31,604 nucleotides of DNA from Proteobacteria bacterium UBA6920 (GCA_002448875.1 DKAS01000193.1:4714-36317), one strand, 5' to 3'; shown: positions 11,121 through 18,878, numbered from the stretch's first letter. Numbers and translations: made by a program. The notes: generated from the letters alone by a model not told the origin.

Positions 11121-12599
11121 CTACGGCTTCGGCGCTGACGCCCCGTCCGTAGCCGGCGTCGGGGGTGCAGGTGACTCCGCCGCGCCCTCCGGTTTAATGC
11201 TGACGATGACGCCGCCGGCTTCCACCGCTTCGGTGCGGGTTACCGTGATCAGTTCCGCCAGCTGCTTGGCCAGCGGGTAATTGCCTTTGTCGCTGTGGGC
11301 GAAGATCACGTGGGTCAGCATCTTGATGTTGTTCCACAGGGTCTGGCTGTCGGGCATGGGCGGCGGCAGCGGCAGCACGTCGCGGCGCAGGATGATCATG
11401 GTGCGCGACGGCCACTGGCTGGCGGCGCGAAACGGCTTGTTGACGTCCGCCGCTTCCTCGCGCAGCTGATCGATCAGCTGGTCCACCGGGTCGAGAATAT
11501 TGTTCGCCAGCTGGTTGGCGTAGGTCTTGTCCATCTGCATGCACCAGAACAGCAGCAGGAACAGCAGGCCGGTGACCAGGCCGCGCTGGCCGAAAACTTT
11601 CTGCAGCGCCGGCCGGCCGGCGGCTTTCAGCAGCCAGGCGCCGCCGCCGTAGACGATGACCACCTGGGCCAGCAGGGCCCAGGCCAGATCGGCGCACAGC
11701 AGGCCGAGGGCCAGCGCCGCCAGCAGCATGCGTCCGGCGGTGTCACGCGCCAGTTCCCGGCCCGCGGCCAGCAGCACCAGCAACAGCAGAATAAAGCACA
11801 GGGTGCCCAGCACCAGTTCCTGGTCGTGATCCACGTCCACCGGGTAGAACACATAAAAGACGCGGGCCAGCGACAGCACGGGATTCACCAGCCAGTCGAT
11901 GGCCACCCAGCCGGCGCCCATGGCGAGAATGACGCCGGTGGCGATTGCCAGGCCGACGAACATGTGCTGCCGGTGTTTCTTGCTCACCGGGTCGCGATAC
12001 CATTGCCAGGCGAGTACCGCCGGATAGGCCAGTGCCATGGGATGCAGGGTGATGATGACCGCGGTCAGCAACATGTGGGTGAAGTACCAGCCGCCCATGG
12101 GGCGGGGCAGGCTGCGGTATTTGGCGTCTATCCATAGACCGGCCGCGACCAGCGTCAGCAGATAGATGCCCTGATCCATGCTGTCGATCTGCAGCAGAGT
12201 CAGCGGCGCCACCAGAAACAGGCCGCTGGCCAGCAGCGCCAGTTCCTCGCTCCAGCGACGGCGGCTCCAGTGGAACAGCAGCAGTACGCCGGCGAAGGCG
12301 ATGAGGATGGTAAAGACCTTGGCCGCGACGATGCTGCCCGACCAGTAAATTCCCAGAGGTATGAACAGCACGGCCCGGAAGTCGGGAATGCCGACGATGA
12401 AAACGGGATTGGCGATCTGGCCGACGGTGGACCAGTTCAGCAGCAGCGCCCGCGCCGCGCCTTCGTCCAGGCCATAGGGGGTGAAGCGTACCAGGCCGAA
12501 AAACAGCAGCGCCGCGCCCCAGGAGAGCAGCACCGCGACCGGCCAGGCAGACGACGGCACGCGTTCGAGAAGAGAAGGGGATTGGTTCGGAGTTTCCAT
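11121..12599 (-). CDS. Polytopic membrane protein, possible GT-C-fold glycosyltransferase
   Basis: A 492-residue membrane protein with about ten predicted helices. The first periplasmic loop, RFTPYGLDEGAARALLLNWS, has an acidic pair (Asp-Glu) in the place where GT-C enzymes of the ArnT/PMT type carry their catalytic acid, and IDSMDQGIYLL later resembles a second acidic loop. The C-terminal third, from about residue 360 (MDKTYANQLANNILDPVDQL), is soluble and Pro/Ala-rich at the end. I do not recognise a specific family. It lies 87 bp behind the VWA-domain gene and is probably last in the leftward block with the MotA-like gene, so it may supply or modify an envelope target for that pair. The GT-C assignment is tentative. 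Confidence 0.6.
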   Translation of the reverse strand: METPNQSPSLLERVPSSAWPVAVLLSWGAALLFFGLVRFTPYGLDEGAARALLLNWSTVGQIANPVFIVGIPDFRAVLFIPLGIYWSGSIVAAKVFTILIAFAGVLLLFHWSRRRWSEELALLASGLFLVAPLTLLQIDSMDQGIYLLTLVAAGLWIDAKYRSLPRPMGGWYFTHMLLTAVIITLHPMALAYPAVLAWQWYRDPVSKKHRQHMFVGLAIATGVILAMGAGWVAIDWLVNPVLSLARVFYVFYPVDVDHDQELVLGTLCFILLLLVLLAAGRELARDTAGRMLLAALALGLLCADLAWALLAQVVIVYGGGAWLLKAAGRPALQKVFGQRGLVTGLLFLLLFWCMQMDKTYANQLANNILDPVDQLIDQLREEAADVNKPFRAASQWPSRTMIILRRDVLPLPPPMPDSQTLWNNIKMLTHVIFAHSDKGNYPLAKQLAELITVTRTEAVEAGGVIVSIKPEGAAESPAPPTPATDGASAPKP

Positions 12600-12686
12600 G
12601 AATACGGCTTCCAGCGAAAAAAGATCGCTATTTTATCCGAACGCCGCGTGAATTTCCTGGTTCCTGCGGCCGCTTATTGTTAAATG

Positions 12687-13472
12687 CTACTGAAACTCCA
12701 GGCGCAGCATCTTGCCTTTGGTCTGGTCGGCCAGTTTCTGGTAGGCCCAGAGGGTGTCCGGATTGTCCTTGCCCAGTGGCAGGGTAAAGACCGGCGCCGG
12801 AATGGACAGATAAGCGATTTCGTCGCTGGGGGGTTCGTCGCCGATCACCAGGTAGGCGCCGGGCACCGGCGCATCCTGTTCCACATGACGGAAGGCCCAG
12901 CCCAGGGTTTCCTGGTTGCCGATGAAAGGCGCGCCGCTCATCAGCTTGTCGAACATCTCGCCCATGGAGCCGGTATAGGTTTCGGTCTTGCCGTCGGAAA
13001 ACCAGGTGACGGCGGACAGGCGTTTGCCCGAGCGGATGACGATGACGCGCAGTACCGGAATCAGGAAATTGGTGACGCCGTGCATGGAGCCGGTGCCGTC
13101 GACGACCAGGTGCAGGTCCCTGCCCGGCAGATCCTTGAGCCCCTGCACGAACAGGTCGAAATCCTTCTTGTTCTTGCCGGTGTCCAGGCCCGCGGCGGCC
13201 AGCGATTTGTCCATTTGCGTTTGCGGCGTCATCGCCGTGACCTCGTCCATATCGTGCAGCAGGCGGCGATTCTCCGCCTTGGCCGAGTTCAGTTGTTTCT
13301 GCAGATTGTCCACGCCGCGTTGCAGGCGCGGCACCTGATACTGTTCGGCCATTTTCGAGGTGATGAGCAGGGTGACCAGCAGAAAAATGAAGGTGGCGAG
13401 CATGATCAGCGCCATGTCGGAAAAACTTTCGTAGATATTCAATGGCGATGAGCGATTTTTCTTGCGTCCCAC
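12687..13472 (-). CDS. MotB/TolR-like TM segment fused to a VWA domain
   Basis: A 261-residue protein: a basic N-terminus, one TM helix (about 20-38) opened by Asp19 in YESFSDMALIM, a coiled-coil stretch (about 47-78), and a von Willebrand factor A domain from about 117 to the end. Asp19 sits where MotB, TolR and ZorB carry the proton-accepting Asp. The MIDAS motif is present as DGTGS (D125, T127, S129), with further acidic sites in WFSDGKTET and VIGDEPPSDE. The usual OmpA or TolR periplasmic domain is absent. It starts 18 bp after the MotA/TolQ-like gene, so the two should form an ion-driven complex with the VWA domain in the periplasm as effector. Topology and ion coupling are inferred from family analogy; no published system was matched. 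Confidence 0.8.
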   Translation of the reverse strand: MGRKKNRSSPLNIYESFSDMALIMLATFIFLLVTLLITSKMAEQYQVPRLQRGVDNLQKQLNSAKAENRRLLHDMDEVTAMTPQTQMDKSLAAAGLDTGKNKKDFDLFVQGLKDLPGRDLHLVVDGTGSMHGVTNFLIPVLRVIVIRSGKRLSAVTWFSDGKTETYTGSMGEMFDKLMSGAPFIGNQETLGWAFRHVEQDAPVPGAYLVIGDEPPSDEIAYLSIPAPVFTLPLGKDNPDTLWAYQKLADQTKGKMLRLEFQ

Positions 13473-13490
13473 GGCAGCAGGCTCCCCGGA

Positions 13491-14477
13491 CTACTTGATG
13501 GGGCGCAGGCTGTTGCGCAGCGCCTGCCACCAGCGGCCCTTCTGCAGGCGGCGGATCTGGAATTCCTCGTGCAGCACCTGGTGATACTGGCGGCGCAGTT
13601 CGATGGCCTTGCGCACCGAGCGGTCGTCGGCTTCGATTTCGCGCAGGCGTTGCAGTTCGCCGGCAAAATCGGCGATGGTCTGCCGCGAGTCGTGCAACAC
13701 CTGCTGCAGCGCGGTGATGCTGCGTGCCAGGTGCTCGACCTCGGCATTGAGCAGGCGCACGTCGCGTTCCACCGACGGTTTGAAATCCGCCGAACAGTGG
13801 ACCAGGCAGATGCGGGTCAGGGATTCTTCCAGGCTTTCCACGCCGTTCTGGTTGATGTGGGCGAATACCCGCAGCAGGATGCCGCCCAGCAACGAGCCCA
13901 GCAGAGTGGTGTAAAACGCCGTGCCCATGCCACCCATGGCGCTGCGCAGACCGGACAGCAGGCGCATCTGGTCTTCGCCCAGGGCTTCCATGGACGCGGT
14001 GAGGCCGGTCAGGGTCAGTGTCAGACCGACGACAGTGCCGATCAGACCGAGGGTGATCAGCATATTGCCGATGATTTCCAGGGCGTGGGCCAGGCGCTGG
14101 TAAATGGCGAATTCCACGTCCACCAGGGCTTCGATGTCCAGGTCGCCGTTATTGGTGATGATGGTGCCCAGGGAGCGGAAGTAGCGGCCGACATTGAGAT
14201 TCTTGCGGGCGTTGACCACGCCGTTCCAGCCATATTTGCGCGCGATTTTTTCCAGCGCGTCCACATGCACCGACTCCCAGGTGAGGATCAGTGTCAGCGC
14301 CAGGCTGGCCAGCACGCCGATGGCAAAAAGCCCGAGAATGGCCCAGGTTATGCGGCTGTGGTCGTGCTTGACGAAACTCCAGACCTCGGTGTCCTGATAG
14401 AATCCCAGATAGATGACCATGGCCGCCGCCGCCCAGGCGACCCACAGCACGAGTGTGCGATAACCCCTTTGTACCAC
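13491..14477 (-). CDS. MotA/TolQ/ExbB-family ion-channel protein
   Basis: A 328-residue inner-membrane protein with two N-terminal helices (about 8-27 and 43-65), then the family core: a long helix with LITLGLIGTVVGLTLTLTGL and a second core helix with GGMGTAFYTTLLGSLLGGIL. The Gly/Thr pattern of both matches the stator helices of MotA, TolQ and ExbB. After about 200 it is soluble and helical, with long heptad-like stretches (LNAEVEHLARSITALQQVL, FAGELQRLREIEADDRS), so a large cytoplasmic coiled-coil tail is expected, as in ZorA. No Zorya nuclease or helicase gene is nearby. It is the first gene of the leftward block and is followed by its presumptive TM-Asp partner. The function of the motor is unknown. 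Confidence 0.85.
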   Translation of the reverse strand: MVQRGYRTLVLWVAWAAAAMVIYLGFYQDTEVWSFVKHDHSRITWAILGLFAIGVLASLALTLILTWESVHVDALEKIARKYGWNGVVNARKNLNVGRYFRSLGTIITNNGDLDIEALVDVEFAIYQRLAHALEIIGNMLITLGLIGTVVGLTLTLTGLTASMEALGEDQMRLLSGLRSAMGGMGTAFYTTLLGSLLGGILLRVFAHINQNGVESLEESLTRICLVHCSADFKPSVERDVRLLNAEVEHLARSITALQQVLHDSRQTIADFAGELQRLREIEADDRSVRKAIELRRQYHQVLHEEFQIRRLQKGRWWQALRNSLRPIK

Positions 14478-14828
14478 GGTGTTTAGCGTCCTTGATGCAA
14501 TTGTTTACGGTGCGGTGAAATGTCCGGCCGGCCAAAAAAAATTCAGGCCGTTCAGTATCCTTGTTTCCCGGCCGGCGGGTCAATCCTCGGCTGCCGCGCC
14601 GCGGGAAAAACACACTGCCCCACTAAGAAATACCCGCCTTGTCAATAGCTTGCTCCCTGGAATGTTTTCTAGTATCGTTTGGAGCCACCAGAGTACGTGA
14701 TTTGCCGCGTGTAAGGTGCTGCCCGCAGGAAGCGGTGCAGTAGCGGTGTTGCGCAGACGATGTTATAGTCGCGGCCAATCGAAACAGCATTGAAGAAAAC
14801 AATAAAGTCATTCAGAGGGAGGTGCACT
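14478..14828. other. 351-bp divergent intergenic region
   Basis: Lies between the leftward MotA-like gene and the rightward 30-aa membrane peptide, so it should hold promoters for both. A TATAGT -10-like hexamer near 14763 faces the rightward genes, but no good -35 lies 16-18 bp upstream. GC-rich CCGGCCGG repeats occur at 14524 and 14572. No gene, tRNA or clear operator was found. Confidence 0.5.
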
Positions 14829-14921
14829 GTGTTAAGTACTGGTGAAATCGCTGCAGTATACGCTGTCGTTACCGTGGTTGCGTTCGGTATCGCCGTATTC
14901 ATGCTGAAAAAGAATTCCTAA
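14829..14921 (+). CDS. 30-residue single-TM peptide upstream of cytochrome c4
   Basis: GTG-started small gene encoding 30 residues, beginning MLSTGEIAAVYAVV and ending MLKKNS. It forms one hydrophobic helix (about 8-25) flanked by a Glu at the N-terminal side and two lysines at the end, so it should sit N-out or N-in with the basic tail in the cytoplasm. A strong AGGGAGGT ribosome binding site lies seven bases before the GTG. It is 98 bp ahead of the c4 gene and probably shares its transcript. It resembles in size the tiny subunits of bacterial oxidases (CcoQ, CydX) without clear sequence identity. The reading frame, the ribosome binding site and the helix are seen; the role is unknown. Confidence 0.7.
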   Translation: MLSTGEIAAVYAVVTVVAFGIAVFMLKKNS

Positions 14922-15019
14922 GTTAATTTCGGAACTGTATCCGGCGCCTGCTACTGCCTCGGCTCGAGGAGCGTGGCCGTTGGAAGTATTTAAATTATAG
15001 ATCGGGAGGGTTGAGGCAA

Positions 15020-15742
15020 ATGCGTATAACAAAAACGTTGGTCGTTTTTGCTGCGGTGGGTACGCTGATTTCAGCGTATTCGTTGGCCAGTGAAGACAAG
15101 GGTAATGCCGCTAACGGAAAGAATATTTTCGAACAGGGCAAAGGCGCGGTTCCCGCGTGCAACAGCTGCCACGGCGCCACCGGCGGCGGTGACGACAGCA
15201 TGGGCACCCCGCGTTTGGCCGGTCAGGGCTATGCGTTCATCGTCAAACAGCTGAATGATTTCGCCAATGACAAGCGCATGGATACCACCATGTTCACCAT
15301 GAACACCAACGCCAAAGGTCTGTCCGAAGAAGACCGTCGTGACGTGGCTGCCTATGTTAACTCGCTGGCCACCCCGGACGTTGCCTCCGACATGAACCAG
15401 GTGAAAGACCTGGGCAATCAGGTGGGCGTGCGGTATCTGGGCAAGGCGATCGCCACCTACGGCGCGCCGGACCGTGAAATTCCCGCTTGCCATTCCTGCC
15501 ACGGCTTCAATGGCCGCGGCGCTGCGCCCATCTATCCGCGTCTGGCCAACCAGCGTTATGTCTACCTGGTCAACCAGCTGAAGAAATGGCGCGATGGCAG
15601 CCGGGCCAATGACCTGATGGGCCAGATGCGTAAAGTGGCCAAGAACATGAGCGACGAAGATATCTACAACGTCGCCGCGTTCCTGACTTCGGCGCCCCTG
15701 ACCACGGTTGGTAACAGCCGCCTGCCGCCGGCCGCTCACTAA
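15020..15742 (+). CDS. Diheme cytochrome c4
   Basis: Periplasmic electron carrier of 240 residues made of two class I cytochrome c domains in tandem. A signal peptide ends near residue 23 (FAAVGTLISAYSLASE). Heme motifs are CNSCH (47-51) and CHSCH (157-161); Met-containing ligand loops follow each (DTTMFTMNTNA, LMGQMRKVAKN). c4 cytochromes deliver electrons to cbb3-type oxidases in several gammaproteobacteria, which fits the downstream genes. The ATG at 15020 has GGGAGGG nine bases upstream; an in-frame TTG at 15011 is unlikely. A strong terminator follows directly, so the gene is separable from the oxidase-like cluster. Confidence 0.93.
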   Translation: MRITKTLVVFAAVGTLISAYSLASEDKGNAANGKNIFEQGKGAVPACNSCHGATGGGDDSMGTPRLAGQGYAFIVKQLNDFANDKRMDTTMFTMNTNAKGLSEEDRRDVAAYVNSLATPDVASDMNQVKDLGNQVGVRYLGKAIATYGAPDREIPACHSCHGFNGRGAAPIYPRLANQRYVYLVNQLKKWRDGSRANDLMGQMRKVAKNMSDEDIYNVAAFLTSAPLTTVGNSRLPPAAH

Positions 15743-15776
15743 GCGGTTTGCGGTCTAAGGTACTAAAAGAAAAAAC

Positions 15777-15810
15777 AAAAGGGCGGTGGCGACACCGCCC
15801 TTTTTTATTT
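15777..15810 (+). terminator. Rho-independent terminator after cytochrome c4
   Basis: Stem AAAAGGGCGGTG with CACCGCCCTTTT (12 bp, perfect), loop GCGA, followed by a T run. It lies 34 bp past the c4 stop codon and closes that unit. The A run on the left arm could make it work in both directions, but nothing leftward ends here. Confidence 0.93.
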
Positions 15811-15899
15811 AATATACCCCCCGTTCGCGGTCCGTCTGCCGGTTTTTGCGGCAGGCCTGCCTGTGGTAAACTACGCCCGTCGTAAAATGGAATTGCTGC

Positions 15900-16493
15900 A
15901 TGTCCGGAAATAAAGCGTTTAAGGTCGGCGAGAAGATCCTGTTCGGCATCTTCGGCGTTTTTATCGTATTGGCGACCGTCAGCTACATCGCCTTGGAAAT
16001 ATTCCGGTCCCGCGCGCCGGAACCGATATTTCAGGTCAAAACTCACTACGATTTTTCCCCCGAGGGCGAACGCGGATCGGTGATTTTTCGCGAATCCGGT
16101 TGCACTTCCTGCCATCGGGCCATGCGTAACGGTACCAATATGGGCCTGGATCTCGACGGTGTCGGTTCTAAACGCAGCCGGGACTGGATCTATCAGTTCA
16201 TGAAACAGCCGGAAACCACCTATTCGGCGCGTACCATCGACCATGGCGGCCGGCCGAAGGAAGCGGCCTACGTGGCGGAATTGCCGGAAACGTCGCTGCA
16301 GGCGATAGCGGCGTTTCTCTCGGAATTGAAGGCCGACCAGGGCTCGGCGGCGTCGCCGTTGCCGCCGGAAGGCCGTTCGGAATTTATCGACAATATGTTA
16401 AAGGCCTGGGCGCCGGAGAGCTGGAAGGAAAAATACGCGGATATACGCCAGCGCAACGCGGCGCCGGCTGGAACCGAAGAAGCTTCCCATTAA
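15900..16493 (+). CDS. Membrane-anchored monoheme cytochrome c
   Basis: A 197-residue protein with one N-terminal TM anchor (about 11-33) and a periplasmic cytochrome c domain with one heme motif CTSCH (68-72). Candidate axial Met residues are in TNMGLDLDGVGS and in QFMKQPE. A second anchored cytochrome at 22879 shares the layout and the LDGxGS...W-x-YQ block, so the two look like paralogues. It is the first gene of the set with the short CcoN-like protein and is likely its electron donor or fixed subunit. The upstream ribosome binding site is weak. Being a c-type cytochrome is certain; its partner is inferred. Confidence 0.88.
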   Translation: MSGNKAFKVGEKILFGIFGVFIVLATVSYIALEIFRSRAPEPIFQVKTHYDFSPEGERGSVIFRESGCTSCHRAMRNGTNMGLDLDGVGSKRSRDWIYQFMKQPETTYSARTIDHGGRPKEAAYVAELPETSLQAIAAFLSELKADQGSAASPLPPEGRSEFIDNMLKAWAPESWKEKYADIRQRNAAPAGTEEASH

Positions 16494-16529
16494 GCGCACC
16501 ACCTAGCAGCAAACGAGGTTTTTTTTACC

Positions 16530-17045
16530 ATGAGCGAGCCCTGGACCCAGGACAAGGAATATACGCAGTACACTCTCTGGTTCGTGTACGCCTGCATCAT
16601 TTACAGCGTTATCGGCTTTACCTGGGGGGCGTTGATGGGCGGCATCGCCGATTTTCGTCATTTCGTCGATCATCGCCTGCATGGCAATCTGATAGTCCGC
16701 GCCCACACCCATATCAATCTGCTTGGCTGGGTGGAAATGGCGATCTTCGCCGCTGTCTATTACATCATCCCGCGCCTGGTGAAGCGTGCCATTTACAGCA
16801 TGAAGCTGGTGAAGGCGCATTTCTGGATTCATAATTTCGGTCTTATCGGCATGGTGGTCTTTTTCACCTCCGCCGGTGTCGTCGGCGGTCAGGCCAGCGT
16901 CAATGCTACGCCGGCGCAGGTGGAAGTGCTGGTCAAGCCGTATCTGGCGACTATGGGCATGTTCGGCACGCTGGTGCTGCTGGCCAACCTGATCTGGGCC
17001 TACAATCTGTTTCGCACCTGCGCCGGTTGGAGGCGCAACCAGTGA
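16530..17045 (+). CDS. Stand-alone CcoN-half-like membrane protein (short heme-copper oxidase subunit I homologue)
   Basis: A 171-residue protein with four predicted TM helices that aligns with the last third of CcoN: RAHTHINLLGWVEMAIFAAVYYIIPRL (57-83) parallels the CcoN helix with the heme b/b3 ligands (GHVHSGALGW...YYLIPRL), and IYSMKLVKAHFWIHNFG parallels the next CcoN helix start. His59 and His61 keep the H-x-H spacing that in CcoN binds both hemes. The CuB-binding histidine region of CcoN is absent, so catalysis alone is not expected. The gene has a GAGG ribosome binding site and overlaps the next gene by 4 bp. It could be a heme b protein or a quinol-linked partner of the anchored cytochrome upstream; this is inferred. 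Confidence 0.8.
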   Translation: MSEPWTQDKEYTQYTLWFVYACIIYSVIGFTWGALMGGIADFRHFVDHRLHGNLIVRAHTHINLLGWVEMAIFAAVYYIIPRLVKRAIYSMKLVKAHFWIHNFGLIGMVVFFTSAGVVGGQASVNATPAQVEVLVKPYLATMGMFGTLVLLANLIWAYNLFRTCAGWRRNQ

Positions 17046-17563
17046 GCGGGCGGTTTTTCCTGCCCTTGCTGGTGGCACTCCTGCTGCTGGCGGGTTGTGA
17101 GGAGTCGGGAGCTCTGCACGTGGGAATGCAGGCGCCCAGCGTGCGCACCAAGACCCTGGCGGACGTCGGCGGCGACCTGAGCCGGGTGACCACCTACCGT
17201 TATCCCGACGAGCGCATGTACCAGATGTCGCTGGACGAGGCGCTGCGTCAGGACAAGCCCATTGTTCTGGAGTTCGCCACGCCGGCCCATTGCACGGTGT
17301 GCGATATCCAATTGCAGATGCTGAAAAGCCTGATCGATAAATACGGGGAGCAGGTGCTGTTCCTGCACATGGATCAGTACCAGAATCCGGAGGCGTTTCG
17401 CGCCTTCAAGGTCATCGGTGATCCCTGGACCTTTGTTATCGATCGCCACAATACCGTGCGTTTTCGTCAACCCGGGCGCATGTTGTACGGTGAAATCGAC
17501 AGTATGATCAATGATGTCCTGGCGCCGACACCGGCGGCGGCCGTGCCAGGGAAAGCGGGGTAA
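17042..17563 (+). CDS. Thioredoxin-fold lipoprotein
   Basis: Periplasmic thiol-disulfide protein anchored by lipid. With the GTG start at 17042 the protein (173 residues) begins with a lipoprotein signal peptide, MSGRFFLPLLVALLLLAGC, with lipid-modified Cys19. A thioredoxin-like domain follows: VLEFATPAHCTVCDIQLQML with a CTVC active site (C84, C87) and the cis-Pro-type loop VIGDPWTFVIDR. I chose GTG over the ATG at 17027 because a GGAGG lies eight bases upstream, the signal peptide then has normal length, and it makes a 4-bp overlap with the gene before. Likely role: reducing apocytochrome or Cu-site cysteines for this cluster (inference). Confidence 0.85.
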   Translation: MSGRFFLPLLVALLLLAGCEESGALHVGMQAPSVRTKTLADVGGDLSRVTTYRYPDERMYQMSLDEALRQDKPIVLEFATPAHCTVCDIQLQMLKSLIDKYGEQVLFLHMDQYQNPEAFRAFKVIGDPWTFVIDRHNTVRFRQPGRMLYGEIDSMINDVLAPTPAAAVPGKAG

Positions 17564-17568
17564 TAAGC

Positions 17569-18021
17569 ATGGCGCGCGCGGATACGTATCAATTACAGAC
17601 GGATGTTCAGGGTATGGTGTGGGATGCGTTGCTGTACCTGCCTACCGTCGCGGGTCTGGGCGCCGGTGGCGCCGTGTTCTGGCACAACGGCAGCCAGAGT
17701 CTGGCCTACCTGCTGTTGTTTCTGACGTTTTTCTTTCTCTATCAGGGTCTGCACCGCATTTCCGGGCGGATGATGCTGTTGCCGACGGCGCCGGTGACTC
17801 TGGAAATATCCAAGCAGCAGGTGTTAATTCAGCAGAAAAATAGCGACAAAATCACCCTGGTCAAGGATGTGCGCTATTTCGCCGACTACGCGGGTAAATC
17901 CTTCGGTCTGACCGGCATGGATCTGCAGGGGCGCAAGCGTCAATACGTCTTTCATCGCGGTCAGTTTCGCGGTGACGAGGATTTCAAGCGCGCCGGTGCG
18001 TTTCTCAAGGTCTTCGCCTGA
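17569..18021 (+). CDS. Two-TM membrane protein, possibly PH-like cytoplasmic domain
   Basis: A 150-residue protein with a hydrophobic hairpin (about 18-60: LYLPTVAGLGAGGAVFW, LAYLLLFLTFFFLYQGL) followed by a beta-rich soluble domain (TLEISKQQVLIQQKN...VFHRGQF). This layout is like bacterial PH (YdbT/YcxB type) membrane proteins, but I cannot name a family. It follows the thioredoxin-fold gene by 5 bp with a GGGG ribosome binding site, so it belongs to the same transcript. The 13-bp gap to the convergent gene holds no terminator. Confidence 0.7.
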   Translation: MARADTYQLQTDVQGMVWDALLYLPTVAGLGAGGAVFWHNGSQSLAYLLLFLTFFFLYQGLHRISGRMMLLPTAPVTLEISKQQVLIQQKNSDKITLVKDVRYFADYAGKSFGLTGMDLQGRKRQYVFHRGQFRGDEDFKRAGAFLKVFA

Positions 18022-18033
18022 GCGGGGTGCTCA

Positions 18034-18285
18034 TCAGCGTCGACGGCGCTGTTTGACGATATCCCAGCCCATGAAGGCGAGAATGCCGCTGCCGGCAATG
18101 CAGGCGACAGAGATTATGGTAATTTCCGCCGCCGGGCTCACTAGCCCGCCCACGAACATGTGGACGGAATATCCCAGAATGAACAGGCTGGAAAGTGCCA
18201 CGGAAACATAGACTACAATCTCGCGCATGGTGGCCTTGTCATTTCTCTGATTTGGGTCCGGGAATATAACATTTTTCTTACCCAT
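18034..18285 (-). CDS. Small two-TM hypothetical protein, opposite to its neighbours
   Basis: An 83-residue protein with a polar N-terminus (GKKNVIFPDPNQRNDK), two hydrophobic helices (IVVYVSVALSSLFILGYSV and ITIISVACIAGSGILAFMGWDIV) and a basic tail KQRRRR. It is the only leftward gene between 14.8 kb and the right end. The start may be ATG 18285 or ATG 18228 (MREIVVYV), the latter with an AAGG upstream. No family recognised. Its promoter must lie in the same region as that of the core oxidase-like operon, so the two could share control sites. Confidence 0.6.
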   Translation of the reverse strand: MGKKNVIFPDPNQRNDKATMREIVVYVSVALSSLFILGYSVHMFVGGLVSPAAEITIISVACIAGSGILAFMGWDIVKQRRRR

Positions 18286-18345
18286 CAAGCACGTCGCCGA
18301 GCGTGATTTCCGCCTCGCGCAACACCGCGTTTTTTACGCAAGAAG

Positions 18346-18445
18346 CTGAGCAAAATCACTGGTTTTTCTCAGAAAAAATCCTTAAAAATACTTGACCCAC
18401 CCCTTGCTGTTATGACAGCATTCCCAACCATCTGGGGCCCCAGAT
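18346..18445. promoter_or_regulatory. Three dyads in the region upstream of the heme-copper operon
   Basis: Three symmetric sequences are packed into 100 bp between divergent genes: CTGAGCAAAA-N7-TTTTTCTCAG (18346-18372, one mismatch), TGCTGT-TATG-ACAGCA (18405-18420, perfect) and ATCTGGGGCCCCAGAT (18430-18445, a perfect 16-bp palindrome). None matches the FNR/ANR consensus TTGAT-N4-ATCAA. A TTGACA hexamer at 18468 could be a -35, but no good -10 lies at the right distance. Probably operator sites for the rightward operon; this is inferred from symmetry and position. Confidence 0.55.
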
Positions 18446-18565
18446 TCCACTCGGGGCATAAGAAAAATTGACATCGCAAAACAACAAGCAGATGCGGAAA
18501 CAGGACGTGGCCGCCGCTGCAAAAAGTAACCAGAGTATTAGTTAACAAATCGAGGAGGCGAGGGG

Positions 18566-18817
18566 ATGAAGAATCCTATTATTTTGTGTTTCGTCGCCGG
18601 CATGCTTACCGGGATGGGTAACGGTAGCGTATTCGGCGCTGCTCTGATGTGTTTCCTGGGTCGTGGCAAGTTCGGCGATTGGGGCGGCTGGTTCGGCGAT
18701 GCCTACAACATGGCTACTTTCACCGGCTTCATTGACTGGTCGATGATCATTTTCGGCGTGATATTCTTCCTGATTCTTTACCTGGCGATGAGAAAGCACG
18801 CGCAGCTGGAAGGCTAA
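18566..18817 (+). CDS. 83-residue two-TM protein at the head of the heme-copper operon
   Basis: Begins MKNPIILCFVAGMLTGMGNG, has a Gly/Phe-rich loop (CFLGRGKFGDWGGWFGDAYN) and a second helix (MIIFGVIFFLILYLAM), ending RKHAQLEG. A strong GAGGAGG ribosome binding site precedes the ATG. No family recognised. Position immediately ahead of the other small peptide and subunit I, with tight spacing and strong translation signals, suggests an accessory subunit or assembly factor for the complex. Confidence 0.75.
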   Translation: MKNPIILCFVAGMLTGMGNGSVFGAALMCFLGRGKFGDWGGWFGDAYNMATFTGFIDWSMIIFGVIFFLILYLAMRKHAQLEG

Positions 18818-18878
18818 GCGTTGCCGATGCTGAAGTTTTGACTGGTAACTAACATTCGGAAAATTTCGGGAGAGTAAC

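Noticed and set aside
12687..14477. Zorya anti-phage system
   Set aside because: The channel and TM-Asp partner resemble ZorA/ZorB, but the partner has VWA instead of a ZorB peptidoglycan-binding domain and no ZorC/D/E gene is nearby.
18289..18565. FNR/ANR box upstream of the heme-copper operon
   Set aside because: No sequence close to TTGAT-N4-ATCAA was found; TTGACC and TTGACA occur without a matching second half.
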